Assembly: GCF_027257875.1 (NCBI RefSeq)
Contig: NZ_JAPVQY010000001.1
Span: forward strand, 456,692-520,691
Direction of reading: 5' to 3'
DNA from: Burkholderia sp. IMCC1007
GTDB lineage: Bacteria > Pseudomonadota > Gammaproteobacteria > Burkholderiales > Burkholderiaceae
Length of the DNA: 64,000 nt
The notes below the pieces were generated by a model. It worked only from the letters and a program-made list of their open reading frames with translations. It was not told the origin of the DNA and did not search any database. The position numbers and the translations under genes were made by a program. Positions 52,457 through 60,468 of this stretch are shown piece by piece (position 1 is the first letter of the stretch; the number at the start of each line of letters is the position of its first letter).

Positions 52457-52604
52457 CCACCACTCCTTTGCTTGGTTCTTCGAAACGACTGGGACGATCC
52501 GCCGCGCGGGTACGCACGGCGGAGCAATGCGGGCCGTCGTCGGGCCGGCTGTGCCCGGCGACGGAAACGGCGCGGCACCGGTCATGCCGGCGCCGCGCGA
52601 ACTT

Positions 52605-53291
52605 TTATCGACGGCTGAGCTGCGCGAGCAGCGCCTCGGCCGCGGGCGCCGACGACGCGGGGTTCTGCCCCGTGATCAGCAGCCCGTCGGTGACCACGTG
52701 CGGCGCCCAGTCGGCGCTGCGCTCGAACTGCGCGCCGTTGGTCTTCAGCATGTCCTCGACGAGGAACGGCACCACTTCCGTCAGCTCGACGGCCGCTTCC
52801 TCGCTGTTGGTGAAGCCCGTCACACGCTTGCCGCGCACGACCGACTCGCCGGTTTTCGGATCCTTCACATGGCGCAGCACGCCCGGCGCGTGGCACACGG
52901 TCGCGACCGGCTTGCCGGCCGACAACGCGCGCTCGATCAGGCCGATCGAATGCAGATCCTCGGCGAGATCCCACAGCGGGCCGTGGCCGCCCGGATAGAA
53001 CACCGCGTCGTAATCGTCGATCGACACGTCGGCCAGCTTGCGCGTCGCCGCGAGTTCGGCCTTGGCCGCCGCATCCGCATCGAAACGGCGCGTGGCGTCG
53101 GTTTGCGCACTCGGATCGCTGCTTTTCGGATCGAGCGGCGGCTGGCCGCCCTTCGGCGACGCGAGCGTCAGTTCGACGCCCGCATCCTTGAACGCGTAAT
53201 ACGGCGCGGCCAGTTCCTCGAGCCAGAAGCCCGTCTTCTTGCCGGTGTCGCCGAGCGTGTCGTGCGAGGTCAGGACAACCAGAATCTTCAT
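52605..53291 (-). CDS. DJ-1/PfpI family protein (HchA-like glyoxalase/deglycase type)
   Basis: 228-aa cytoplasmic protein. Nucleophile elbow ATVCHAPGVL with Cys133 and His134; the acid partner is in FWLEEL (Glu25/26); DYDAVFYPGGHGPLWDLAED is the shared strand-loop. Members of this branch (type 1 glutamine amidotransferase-like) are glutathione-independent glyoxalases or chaperones. AAGGAGTG precedes ATG 53291. It heads the operon with the OYE gene; both respond to reactive carbonyls in known systems (nemR-nemA-gloA logic), which the NemR-like box supports. Confidence 0.9.
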   Translation of the reverse strand: MKILVVLTSHDTLGDTGKKTGFWLEELAAPYYAFKDAGVELTLASPKGGQPPLDPKSSDPSAQTDATRRFDADAAAKAELAATRKLADVSIDDYDAVFYPGGHGPLWDLAEDLHSIGLIERALSAGKPVATVCHAPGVLRHVKDPKTGESVVRGKRVTGFTNSEEAAVELTEVVPFLVEDMLKTNGAQFERSADWAPHVVTDGLLITGQNPASSAPAAEALLAQLSRR

Positions 53292-53447
53292 GATCGGACA
53301 CTCCTTCGAAATGGGGGAACGGGGCCGCATCGCGCGGCGGCAGCTTGGCGCACGCTGCATGCCGCGAACGACGCGCGCCTGCCGGTTAGTCAGTTGGCAG
53401 GCGCCGACGTGCGGAGCGCGTATCAAAAATGTTTGGCTCGATGCTAT

Positions 53448-53462
53448 TAGACCAGTCGTCTA
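53448..53462. promoter_or_regulatory. TetR/NemR-like operator, copy 1
   Basis: TAGACCAGTCGTCTA: 5-bp inverted repeat TAGAC/GTCTA around CAGTC, about 157 nt upstream of the DJ-1/PfpI start. It resembles the NemR box of E. coli (TAGACC-N4-GGTCTA from memory), which controls an OYE gene. A second copy lies at 53590. Confidence 0.6.
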
Positions 53463-53589
53463 GGCGCAGCATCAAAAAAACGACGATCTTCCTGCGCGAG
53501 CAGCATCGCAGTGCGATATGTCATTGTCGCGTCTGCACCGTGCGGCATGAACGGCGTCGCATTCATGAGGCCGGATGATAGCGTCGGAT

Positions 53590-53604
53590 TAGACCGGTCG
53601 TCTA
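53590..53604. promoter_or_regulatory. TetR/NemR-like operator, copy 2
   Basis: TAGACCGGTCGTCTA, one base different from copy 1; the match extends to 18 nt (ATTAGACC.GTCGTCTAG). Start-to-start distance is 142 nt. It lies between copy 1 and the lacI stop. The 127 nt between the two copies and the flanks (53292-53702 overall) hold no gene that I can support. Confidence 0.6.
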
Positions 53605-53702
53605 GCGATCCGCGATTCGGCCCTTTCGGCGACATGGCTTTTGCGCGGGAGCGCGTCCGGCAACCTGCGTTGCCGATCGCGCCCGCTCCGCCGCCGCTTC
53701 GG

Positions 53703-54719
53703 CTAGCCGTCGTGCGGCGGCCCATCCGTATCGCCGGCCTCGATCACCGGAAGCTCGAGCCGATGGCCGCGCGTCCCGTCCGCGAGCAACCCGAGCATCA
53801 GGTCCGCCAGCGCGCGTCCGGACGCATGTCCGGTCGGCTGCATGACCGCCGTCACGCGGTGCGGGTACGCGACGTCCGGCGGTACGCCGTCATAGACGAT
53901 CAACGACATGTCCTTCCCGAGCCGCAAGCCGCTGTCGACCAGCGCGCGGAACGCGCCGCCGCCCGCGATGTTGTTGTCCACCAGCAGCGCCGTGGGCCGT
54001 TCGGGCAGTGCAAGCAGCGCCTGCGCCGCCTGCTCCCCGCCGCCGCGCGTAAACGGACACTCGACGAGCAGCGCCGGATCGGGCTCGCGGCCCGCTTCGC
54101 GCAGCGCCGCGAGATAGCCGGCGCGACGCTGCATCGCGAAATTGAGCGACAGCGGCGCGCTGATCATCGCGATGCGCCGGTGGCCGAGGCCGATCAGGCG
54201 CCGCACCGCATCGCGCGCGCCGGCCTCGTTGTCGAAATCGAACCATGCATAGGGCTCGGCGGCTTGCGTGCGGCCATACGCGACGTACGGAAACCCGTTC
54301 GACCGCAGGTACGCGAGGCGCGGATCGTCGACCCGCGTGCGCGCGACGATCAGCCCGTCGACGAGCTTGCCGTCGACGAGCCGGCGATAGGTGTCCAGTT
54401 CGGCGTTCGGCCGCGCGGACGCGATGATGAAGTCGAGATTGCGCTCGGCGAGCCGCTCGGTGATGCCCGCGACGACTTCGCCGAAGCGCGGATCGCCAAG
54501 ATCGCACGCGCCGAACGGATACACGATGCCGATCGTATCGGCGCGCCCCGTCGCCAGCCGGCGCGCGGTCGGATCCGCGACGTAGCCGAGTTCGCGCGCG
54601 GCCTTCATCACCCGCTCGCGGGTCGCCTCGCTCACGTCGTCGTAGCCGTTCAGCGCCCGGCTGACCGTCGTGCGCGACAGCCCGAGCGCATCCGACAGCG
54701 CCTTCAGATTCACCTTCAC
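53703..54719 (-). CDS. LacI-family repressor of the levan genes
   Basis: 338-aa repressor. N-terminal helix-turn-helix VKVNLKALSDALGLSRTTVS, RALNGYDDVSEATRERVMKA, ARELGYVADPTARRLATGRA; then a sugar-binding core of ribose-binding type (TIGIVYPFGACDLGDPRFGE ... LVDNNIAGGGAFRAL ... PHRVTAVMQP). The start is GTG 54719, with GAGGAG five bases upstream; the ATG at 54740 adds seven residues and lacks such a site. It diverges from levansucrase across two palindromes with CCGG centres typical of LacI operators, so it very likely represses that operon and responds to a fructose-related inducer. Confidence 0.9.
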   Translation of the reverse strand: MKVNLKALSDALGLSRTTVSRALNGYDDVSEATRERVMKAARELGYVADPTARRLATGRADTIGIVYPFGACDLGDPRFGEVVAGITERLAERNLDFIIASARPNAELDTYRRLVDGKLVDGLIVARTRVDDPRLAYLRSNGFPYVAYGRTQAAEPYAWFDFDNEAGARDAVRRLIGLGHRRIAMISAPLSLNFAMQRRAGYLAALREAGREPDPALLVECPFTRGGGEQAAQALLALPERPTALLVDNNIAGGGAFRALVDSGLRLGKDMSLIVYDGVPPDVAYPHRVTAVMQPTGHASGRALADLMLGLLADGTRGHRLELPVIEAGDTDGPPHDG

Positions 54720-54812
54720 GTCGCTCCTCGCGTTGTGCATGCCATTCGGCCGACGGCCGCGCGTGCGGCAATTATTCCCGAATGGCAGTTATTACCGTCA
54801 AATATTTATCTT

Positions 54813-54858
54813 TTGACGTCCAAACCGGTTTGAAATAGTATCCAAACCGGTTTGGATA
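54813..54858 (+). promoter_or_regulatory. Levansucrase promoter with two LacI-type operators
   Basis: -35 TTGACG (54813-54818), 17-nt spacer, -10 TAGTAT (54836-54841). Operator 1, CAAACCGGTTTG (54821-54832), fills the spacer. Operator 2, a perfect 20-bp palindrome TATCCAAACCGGTTTGGATA (54839-54858), covers the -10 and start. Their centres are 22 bp apart, two helical turns, so two dimers would bind on one face. Repression by the divergent LacI protein is the natural reading. Confidence 0.8.
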
Positions 54859-54910
54859 TCGATGCCGCCGTCAATCGTTCCCTTTCACCGTCAACGGAAA
54901 CTACGCCGAC

Positions 54911-56491
54911 ATGACTTATTTTCCTTTTTGCCGCGCGCACGCGGCCAAACGTTTGCTGTTCGCCGGCGCCGCACTGGCCGCGTTCGCGTCCGCCGCGCAC
55001 GCACAGACGGCCGGCGCACCCGCGCCCACGCCGCACACGCAGCAGGCCTACGACCCCGACAGCAACTTCACGATGCGCTGGACCCGCGCGGACATCCGCC
55101 AGATCGTCGCGCAGTCGCACACGGCCGGCGCCGACCGGAACTCGCTGCCGCAAGCGCTGACGATGCCGGACATCCCGCAGGACTTCCCGCTGATCAACCC
55201 GAACGTGTGGGTCTGGGATACGTGGCCGCTGGCGGACCTGCGCGCGAACCAGCTCAGCTACAAGGGCTGGGAAGTGATCTTCTCGCTGACCGCCGACCCG
55301 CATGCCGGCTACACGTTCGACGATCGTCACGTCCATGCGCGCATCGGCTTCTTCTATCGCCGCGCCGGCGTGCCCGCGTCGCAGCGGCCCGCGAACGGCG
55401 GCTGGACCTGGGGCGGCCACCTGTTCCCGGACGGTGCGAGCGTCAAGGTGTTCGGTACGTCGCCGATGACCAACAACGCCGAATGGTCGGGCTCCGCGCG
55501 CCTCACGCAGGGCGACAATGTCAGCGTGTACTACACCGCGACGTCGTTCAACCGCTCGGCGCCCGGCGGCGCCGACATCACGCCGCCGCAGGCGATCATC
55601 ACGCGCGCCGACGGCCACATCCATGCCGACGACAAGCACGTGTGGTTCAGCGGCTTCGACGATCACAAGGCGCTGCTGCAGCCGGACGGCACCTATTACC
55701 AGACGGGCCAGCAGAACACCTACTTCTCGTTCCGCGATCCGTTCGTGTTCACCGACCCGGCGCATCCGGGCAAGACCTACATGGTGTTCGAAGGCAACAC
55801 GGGCGGCCAGCGCGGCGCGCGGACCTGCACCGAGGCCGACCTCGGCTACGCGCCGAACGACCCGTACAGGGAAGACCTCAACGCCGTGATGAACTCGGGC
55901 GCAGTGTATCAAAAGGCCAACGTCGGTCTGGCGGTCGCGACGAACCCGCAACTGACGGAATGGAAGTTCCTGCCGCCGATCCTGTCCGCGAACTGCGTCG
56001 ACGACCAGACCGAGCGTCCGCAGATCTACCTGAAGGACGGCAAGTACTACCTGTTCACGATCAGCCATCGCACCACGATGGCCGCGGGCGTCGACGGGCC
56101 GGACGGCGTCTACGGCTTCGTCGGCAACGGCATCCGCAGCGATTTCCAGCCGCTGAACGGCGGTAGCGGCCTCGTGCTCGGCAATCCGACCGACTTCTCC
56201 GCGCCGGCCGGTGCGCCGTATGCGCAGGACCCGAACCAGAACCCGCGCGAGTTCCAGTCGTATTCGCACTTCGTGATGCCGGGCGGGCTCGTCGAGTCGT
56301 TCATCGATGCGATCGGTCCGCGCCGCGGCGGCACGCTCGCGCCGACGGTGAAGGTCAACATCAACGGCACGTCGACGGCGGTCGACCGCTTCTACGGCCG
56401 CGGCGGCCTCGGCGGCTACGGCGACATCCCGTCGAACCTGCCGGCCACCGGCGCCGGTCACAACGACGGCGGCGCCGGCGCCCGGCCGTAA
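54911..56491 (+). CDS. sacB: Levansucrase (GH68)
   Basis: 526-aa secreted enzyme that splits sucrose and builds levan (beta-2,6-fructan). Signal peptide ends near ASAAHA (residues 25-31). Catalytic triad of the five-blade propeller: Asp103 in WVWDTW, Asp276 in FRDPF, and Glu368 in DQTERPQ. Two cysteines, Cys306 and Cys362, are 56 residues apart, the same spacing as the structural disulfide I recall for Gluconacetobacter LsdA. This is the Gram-negative type, which can use Sec and type II secretion. It is first in an operon with a GH32 gene and lies next to a LacI repressor with clear operators. The ATG at 54911 lacks an obvious ribosome site. Confidence 0.95.
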   Translation: MTYFPFCRAHAAKRLLFAGAALAAFASAAHAQTAGAPAPTPHTQQAYDPDSNFTMRWTRADIRQIVAQSHTAGADRNSLPQALTMPDIPQDFPLINPNVWVWDTWPLADLRANQLSYKGWEVIFSLTADPHAGYTFDDRHVHARIGFFYRRAGVPASQRPANGGWTWGGHLFPDGASVKVFGTSPMTNNAEWSGSARLTQGDNVSVYYTATSFNRSAPGGADITPPQAIITRADGHIHADDKHVWFSGFDDHKALLQPDGTYYQTGQQNTYFSFRDPFVFTDPAHPGKTYMVFEGNTGGQRGARTCTEADLGYAPNDPYREDLNAVMNSGAVYQKANVGLAVATNPQLTEWKFLPPILSANCVDDQTERPQIYLKDGKYYLFTISHRTTMAAGVDGPDGVYGFVGNGIRSDFQPLNGGSGLVLGNPTDFSAPAGAPYAQDPNQNPREFQSYSHFVMPGGLVESFIDAIGPRRGGTLAPTVKVNINGTSTAVDRFYGRGGLGGYGDIPSNLPATGAGHNDGGAGARP

Positions 56492-56519
56492 GCGCGGTGG
56501 CCCGGTAGTCCGCCGGTTC

Positions 56520-56557
56520 GGCAGGCAGGCAGCGCGCGTGTCGCATGCCCGCCTGCC
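56520..56557 (+). terminator. Hairpin between levansucrase and levanase
   Basis: GGCAGGCAGGC (56520-56530) pairs with GCCCGCCTGCC (56547-56557) with one mismatch, loop 16 nt, followed by TTCTTGTT. It could act as a partial terminator, making levanase less expressed than levansucrase. Confidence 0.5.
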
Positions 56558-56645
56558 TTCTTGTTCCGCAGCCAGCGCGTGCCGCCGTTGCCGACGGCAT
56601 GCGCGCCCTTCTTTCCGCTTTGCGCCGCGAAGCACGGAATCCTGC

Positions 56646-58286
56646 ATGAGATCGATGCTTCACCACTGTTCATTCCGGCTCGCCGGACTCCTGCTCGCGT
56701 GTGCGTCCGGCCTGCCGTCGGCACACGCGACCTGTGCCGCGCCGCCGCTCGCGCGCGATACACCGCAATGGCGCCCTGCGCTGCACTACACGCCGCAGCG
56801 CAACTGGATGAACGATCCGAACGGCCTCGTGTACGAAAACGGCCGCTATCACCTGTTCTACCAGTACAACCCGCTCGGCCCCGACTGGGGCAACATGTCG
56901 TGGGGCCATGCGACCAGCACCGACCTCGTCCACTGGCGCGAGCAGCCGGTCGCGATGCGCGCGAGCGCGACGGAGGAAATCTTCTCCGGCTCGATCGTCG
57001 CCGACACGCACAACACGTCCGGCCTCGGCGCGCCGGGCGAGACGCCGCTCGTCGCGCTTTATACGAGCGTCTACCAGGCCGGTTCCGGCCACGCGCCCGG
57101 CACCCAGGCGCAATCGCTCGCGTACAGCCTCGATCACGGCGCGACGTGGCAACCCTATGCACACAATCCGGTGCTCACGCTCGATCCGGAATCGAAGCAG
57201 TTCCGCGACCCGAAGGTGTCGTGGTACGCGCCGGGACGCTACTGGCTGATGACGACCGTCGTCGCCGATGCGCAGGTCGTGAAGCTCTACCGCTCCGACG
57301 ACCTGATCCACTGGTCGTTCCTCAGCGACTTCACGCTGCCGGACGTGCCGCATGCGGGCGCGCTGTGGGAAATGCCCGATCTCTTGCCGCTGCGCGTCGA
57401 CGACGATCCGCGACGCATCAAGTGGGCGATGATCGTCAACGTCAACCCGTGGTCGATCGCCGGCGGTTCGGGCGCGATGGTTTTCGTCGGCGACTTCGAC
57501 GGCCGCACGTTCGTCCCGAGTCGCGTCCCACCAGCCGGCTCCGATCCCGCGCAATTCCGCTGGGTCGATCACGGCGCCGACTTCTACGCGGCCGGGACGT
57601 TCTCCGGCACGCCGGGCGCGCGCCCGGTCGCGATCGCGTGGATGAGCAACTGGGACTATGCGTCGAAAGCGCCGACGGCGCCGTGGCGCGGCGCGACGAC
57701 GCTGCCGCGCGAACTCGCGTTGAAAACGATCGGCGGCGAACCGACGCTCGTGGCGACGCCGGCCGCCGCGTTCGAGGCGTGGGCCGACGGGCGGCCGGCC
57801 ATCCATGAAGGCGACCTGAGCGTCGAGTCGGCCACGCGCGCGCTGTCGGCTGGCGCGCGCGGTGTGGTCCAGCGCATCACGGTGACGCTCGCGCCGCAGG
57901 ACGCGGCCCGCGCGGGCCTGATCGTCCGCAGCTCGGCGGACGGCGCGATCGGCACGCGGATCGTGTACGACACGTCGAAACACACGCTGACGCTCGACCG
58001 CTCGCGCTCCGGCACGATGGATTTCGCCGGCACGTTCAGCCGCGAACACATCGTCGACCTGCCGCTCGAGCATGGCCGCCTGCGGCTCGAAATCGTCGTC
58101 GATCGCGGATCGGTCGAAGTGTTCGCGAATGGCGGCCGCGCGGTGCTGACGGATCTGATCTTTCCGCCGCTCGATGCGGATCGTGTCGCCGTGTTCGCCG
58201 AGCAGGGCCGCGCGACGTTTTCGGGGCTGACGGTGACGCAGCTCGATGCGCGCGACGCTGCGCTGGGCGACTGCGCATCGCACTAG
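56646..58286 (+). CDS. Exo-levanase / fructan hydrolase (GH32)
   Basis: 546-aa glycoside hydrolase of family 32 releasing fructose from levan, inulin or sucrose. Five-blade propeller motifs: WMNDPNG with nucleophile Asp57, FRDPK with Asp188, and WEMPDL with acid/base Glu242 (usually WECP). A C-terminal beta-sandwich follows (FSREHIVDLPLEHGRLRLEI and VDRGSVEVFANGGRAVLTD). A signal peptide (LAGLLLACASGLPSAHA) indicates export. The pairing GH68-GH32 is that of lsdA-lsdB in Gluconacetobacter: make levan, then degrade it. ATG 56646 is chosen; 56655 is possible. Confidence 0.93.
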   Translation: MRSMLHHCSFRLAGLLLACASGLPSAHATCAAPPLARDTPQWRPALHYTPQRNWMNDPNGLVYENGRYHLFYQYNPLGPDWGNMSWGHATSTDLVHWREQPVAMRASATEEIFSGSIVADTHNTSGLGAPGETPLVALYTSVYQAGSGHAPGTQAQSLAYSLDHGATWQPYAHNPVLTLDPESKQFRDPKVSWYAPGRYWLMTTVVADAQVVKLYRSDDLIHWSFLSDFTLPDVPHAGALWEMPDLLPLRVDDDPRRIKWAMIVNVNPWSIAGGSGAMVFVGDFDGRTFVPSRVPPAGSDPAQFRWVDHGADFYAAGTFSGTPGARPVAIAWMSNWDYASKAPTAPWRGATTLPRELALKTIGGEPTLVATPAAAFEAWADGRPAIHEGDLSVESATRALSAGARGVVQRITVTLAPQDAARAGLIVRSSADGAIGTRIVYDTSKHTLTLDRSRSGTMDFAGTFSREHIVDLPLEHGRLRLEIVVDRGSVEVFANGGRAVLTDLIFPPLDADRVAVFAEQGRATFSGLTVTQLDARDAALGDCASH

Positions 58287-58363
58287 CGATTAGCGATACG
58301 AAGCGACGGCGGGACCGCGCCGCCCGACGTCCGTCAGGCGATGCAGCCCCGCCGGTTTCACGC

Positions 58364-59113
58364 TCAGAGCAAGCCCATCCCGCCCGACGCGATGATTTCC
58401 GCGCCGACGATGAACGCCGACTCCGGCGCGCTCAGATGCAGCACCGTCGACGCGATTTCGTCCGGCGTGCCGAACCGGCCGATCGGCACGAGCCCCTTGA
58501 TCTTTTCCGCGGTCGCGTCGAGCGTCGCCGCATCGAGCCCGAGCTTGCCGTACAACGGCGTCTCGACCGGCCCGGGGCTCACCACGTTCACGCGCACGCC
58601 GTGCGGCAGCAATTCCGTCGACAGCGTCTTCGCGAACGAATTGACCGCCGCCTTGCTTGCCGCGTACACGGACGAACCCGGCATCCCGATGTGCGCGTTG
58701 ATCGACCCGTTGATCACGATCGACGCGCCGCGGTTCAGCAGCGGCACGAGCGCCTGGATCTGGAAATACGCGCCCTTCACGTTCGTGTCGAACACGAGGT
58801 CCCACAACGCCTCGTCGATATCCGTGAACGGCGCGAGTTTCGCGACGCCCGCGTTGATGAACACGGCGTCGAGCCGCACACCGGACGCTGCGAGCGCGTC
58901 CGCCAGCGCCCGCGCCGACGCGACGCTGCCGGCCTCGTTGCGGATCGCGAGCGCGCCGTCACCGAGCGTCGCGCGCGCGGCGGCGAGCGTCTGCTCGTCG
59001 CGACCGGTGATGACGACCCGCGCGCCTTCGGCCGCGAATGCCCGTGCGGCCGCCAGGCCGATCCCGCTGTTGCCGCCCGTGACGAGTACCGTTTTTCCTT
59101 CGAAGCGTTGCAT
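58364..59113 (-). CDS. Short-chain dehydrogenase/reductase
   Basis: 249-aa classical SDR. TGGNSGIG motif, RVVITGRDEQ (Arg suggests NADP), NAGVAKL, catalytic Ser in INGSINA, and YAASK. IIASGGMGLL at the C-terminus is usual. AGGAG lies ahead of ATG 59113. It follows a LysR gene (151 nt) on the same strand. The substrate is unknown; a quinone- or ketone-reductase role under that LysR is a common arrangement. Confidence 0.88.
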   Translation of the reverse strand: MQRFEGKTVLVTGGNSGIGLAAARAFAAEGARVVITGRDEQTLAAARATLGDGALAIRNEAGSVASARALADALAASGVRLDAVFINAGVAKLAPFTDIDEALWDLVFDTNVKGAYFQIQALVPLLNRGASIVINGSINAHIGMPGSSVYAASKAAVNSFAKTLSTELLPHGVRVNVVSPGPVETPLYGKLGLDAATLDATAEKIKGLVPIGRFGTPDEIASTVLHLSAPESAFIVGAEIIASGGMGLL

Positions 59114-59263
59114 GATGTTCTCCTGTGAACCGGTGAGTTGACCGTGAACACAGGATGCGCCCCGCGCGCACTGTTGCCGTACGACGGGCGCGGCAGACAT
59201 GTTCGAAATCTTCGAACGTGTTTGCCCGCGCGCCCCGGCCCGTCGCGTACTCGCGTGGCGCAG

Positions 59264-60181
59264 TCAACCCGCCACGTCGATCCCGTCGAGCAGCCGTTGC
59301 GCGAGCCGCGGCTCCCGCAGTTGCTCGAGCCACCATTGCAGCGCGCGGCCGTCGCGGTCGCCGCGCCACGCGACATACAACACGTTCGGTTCGCGCGGAT
59401 CGGCCGTTTCCTTCTCCACCAGCTCGCCGCGCGCCAGCAGCGACGCGACCCGCCGGCGCGGCACCCAGCCGACGCCGAGCGCGTCGCGCTGCGCGAGGAT
59501 CTTCGCGCGCATCGACGGCACCGCGAGCACCGCCTGCCCGCCGAGCAGCCCATACGCGCGGCCGGCCGAGTGCCGCGACGAATCGGCGACGACGACCGCG
59601 CGATGCGCGCCGATCGCATCCCGCGTGAGCCGCCCGCTCGCCGCCGCAAGCGGATGGCGCGGCGATACCGCGAACACCCATTCCATCGCGCCGAGCTCGA
59701 ACCACTTGAAGCCCGGAATCGCCGGCGGCTCGTTGGTCGCGCCGACGACCAGATCCGCGCGGCCGTCGCGCAGCGCCTCCCAGGTACCGCCGAGCACTTC
59801 GTGCGTGAAGCGCAGCGACACGCCCGAATCGAGCGCATCGAACGCGCGCACGACCGGCAGCAGCGTATCAAACTCCAGCACCTCGTCGCTGACGATCCAC
59901 AGCCGGTCCTCCCAACCGCTCGCGACCTGCCGCACGCGCTGCGTGAGCCGCGCGACGTCCAGCGCGACGCGCGATGCCTCGTCGGCCAGCAACTGGCCGG
60001 CCGCGGTGAGCTGCAGCCGGTAGCCGCGCCGGTCGAACAACAGCGCGTCGAAGCGCGTTTCCAGCTGCCGCGCGGCATGCGACACCGTCGACGGCGCCTT
60101 GCCGAGCCGCGCAGCCGCCCGCGACAGGCTGCCGGTGGCGCGGATCGCATCGAGCAGCGCGAGTTCGTCTTCGGACAACAT
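59264..60181 (-). CDS. LysR-family transcriptional regulator
   Basis: 305-aa LysR protein. Helix-turn-helix: MLSEDELALLDAIRATGSLS, RAAARLGKAPSTVSHAARQL, RRGYRLQLTAAGQLLADEAS. The effector domain ends in GRALQWWLEQLREPRLAQRL. It is upstream of the SDR on the same strand and divergent from the MocR gene (288 nt), so either could be its target. ATG 60181 was chosen over a longer Arg/Pro-rich reading. Confidence 0.88.
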   Translation of the reverse strand: MLSEDELALLDAIRATGSLSRAAARLGKAPSTVSHAARQLETRFDALLFDRRGYRLQLTAAGQLLADEASRVALDVARLTQRVRQVASGWEDRLWIVSDEVLEFDTLLPVVRAFDALDSGVSLRFTHEVLGGTWEALRDGRADLVVGATNEPPAIPGFKWFELGAMEWVFAVSPRHPLAAASGRLTRDAIGAHRAVVVADSSRHSAGRAYGLLGGQAVLAVPSMRAKILAQRDALGVGWVPRRRVASLLARGELVEKETADPREPNVLYVAWRGDRDGRALQWWLEQLREPRLAQRLLDGIDVAG

Positions 60182-60468
60182 GAGCGGCACTCCGGTCAGG
60201 GCGTGAGGTGGATCGTAAGGCAGCGGCGCGCGACGGTCCAATCGAATGGCGCTGCGCCCGGTATGTGGCGGATGCGGGCCGACCCTCGTCGCCACGGGCG
60301 ATCCCGAGCATCCGGACCGGCTCGCGAACCGCGCTCGCCATTACAACCGCAAGCACGGCCGTTCCCCGGGACGCACCGCACCCGCGCGCCCTCCCGAGCG
60401 CCAATCCGGCCATGAACTTCCGGTATGCTGACTGACACCCAATTCCAGCATTCGAGGTAACCACTGCG

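Noticed and set aside
53447..53725. 92-codon minus-strand frame across the TetR-type boxes
   Set aside because: It runs through both operators, lacks a ribosome site and shows no TetR helix-turn-helix, so it is not the missing regulator.
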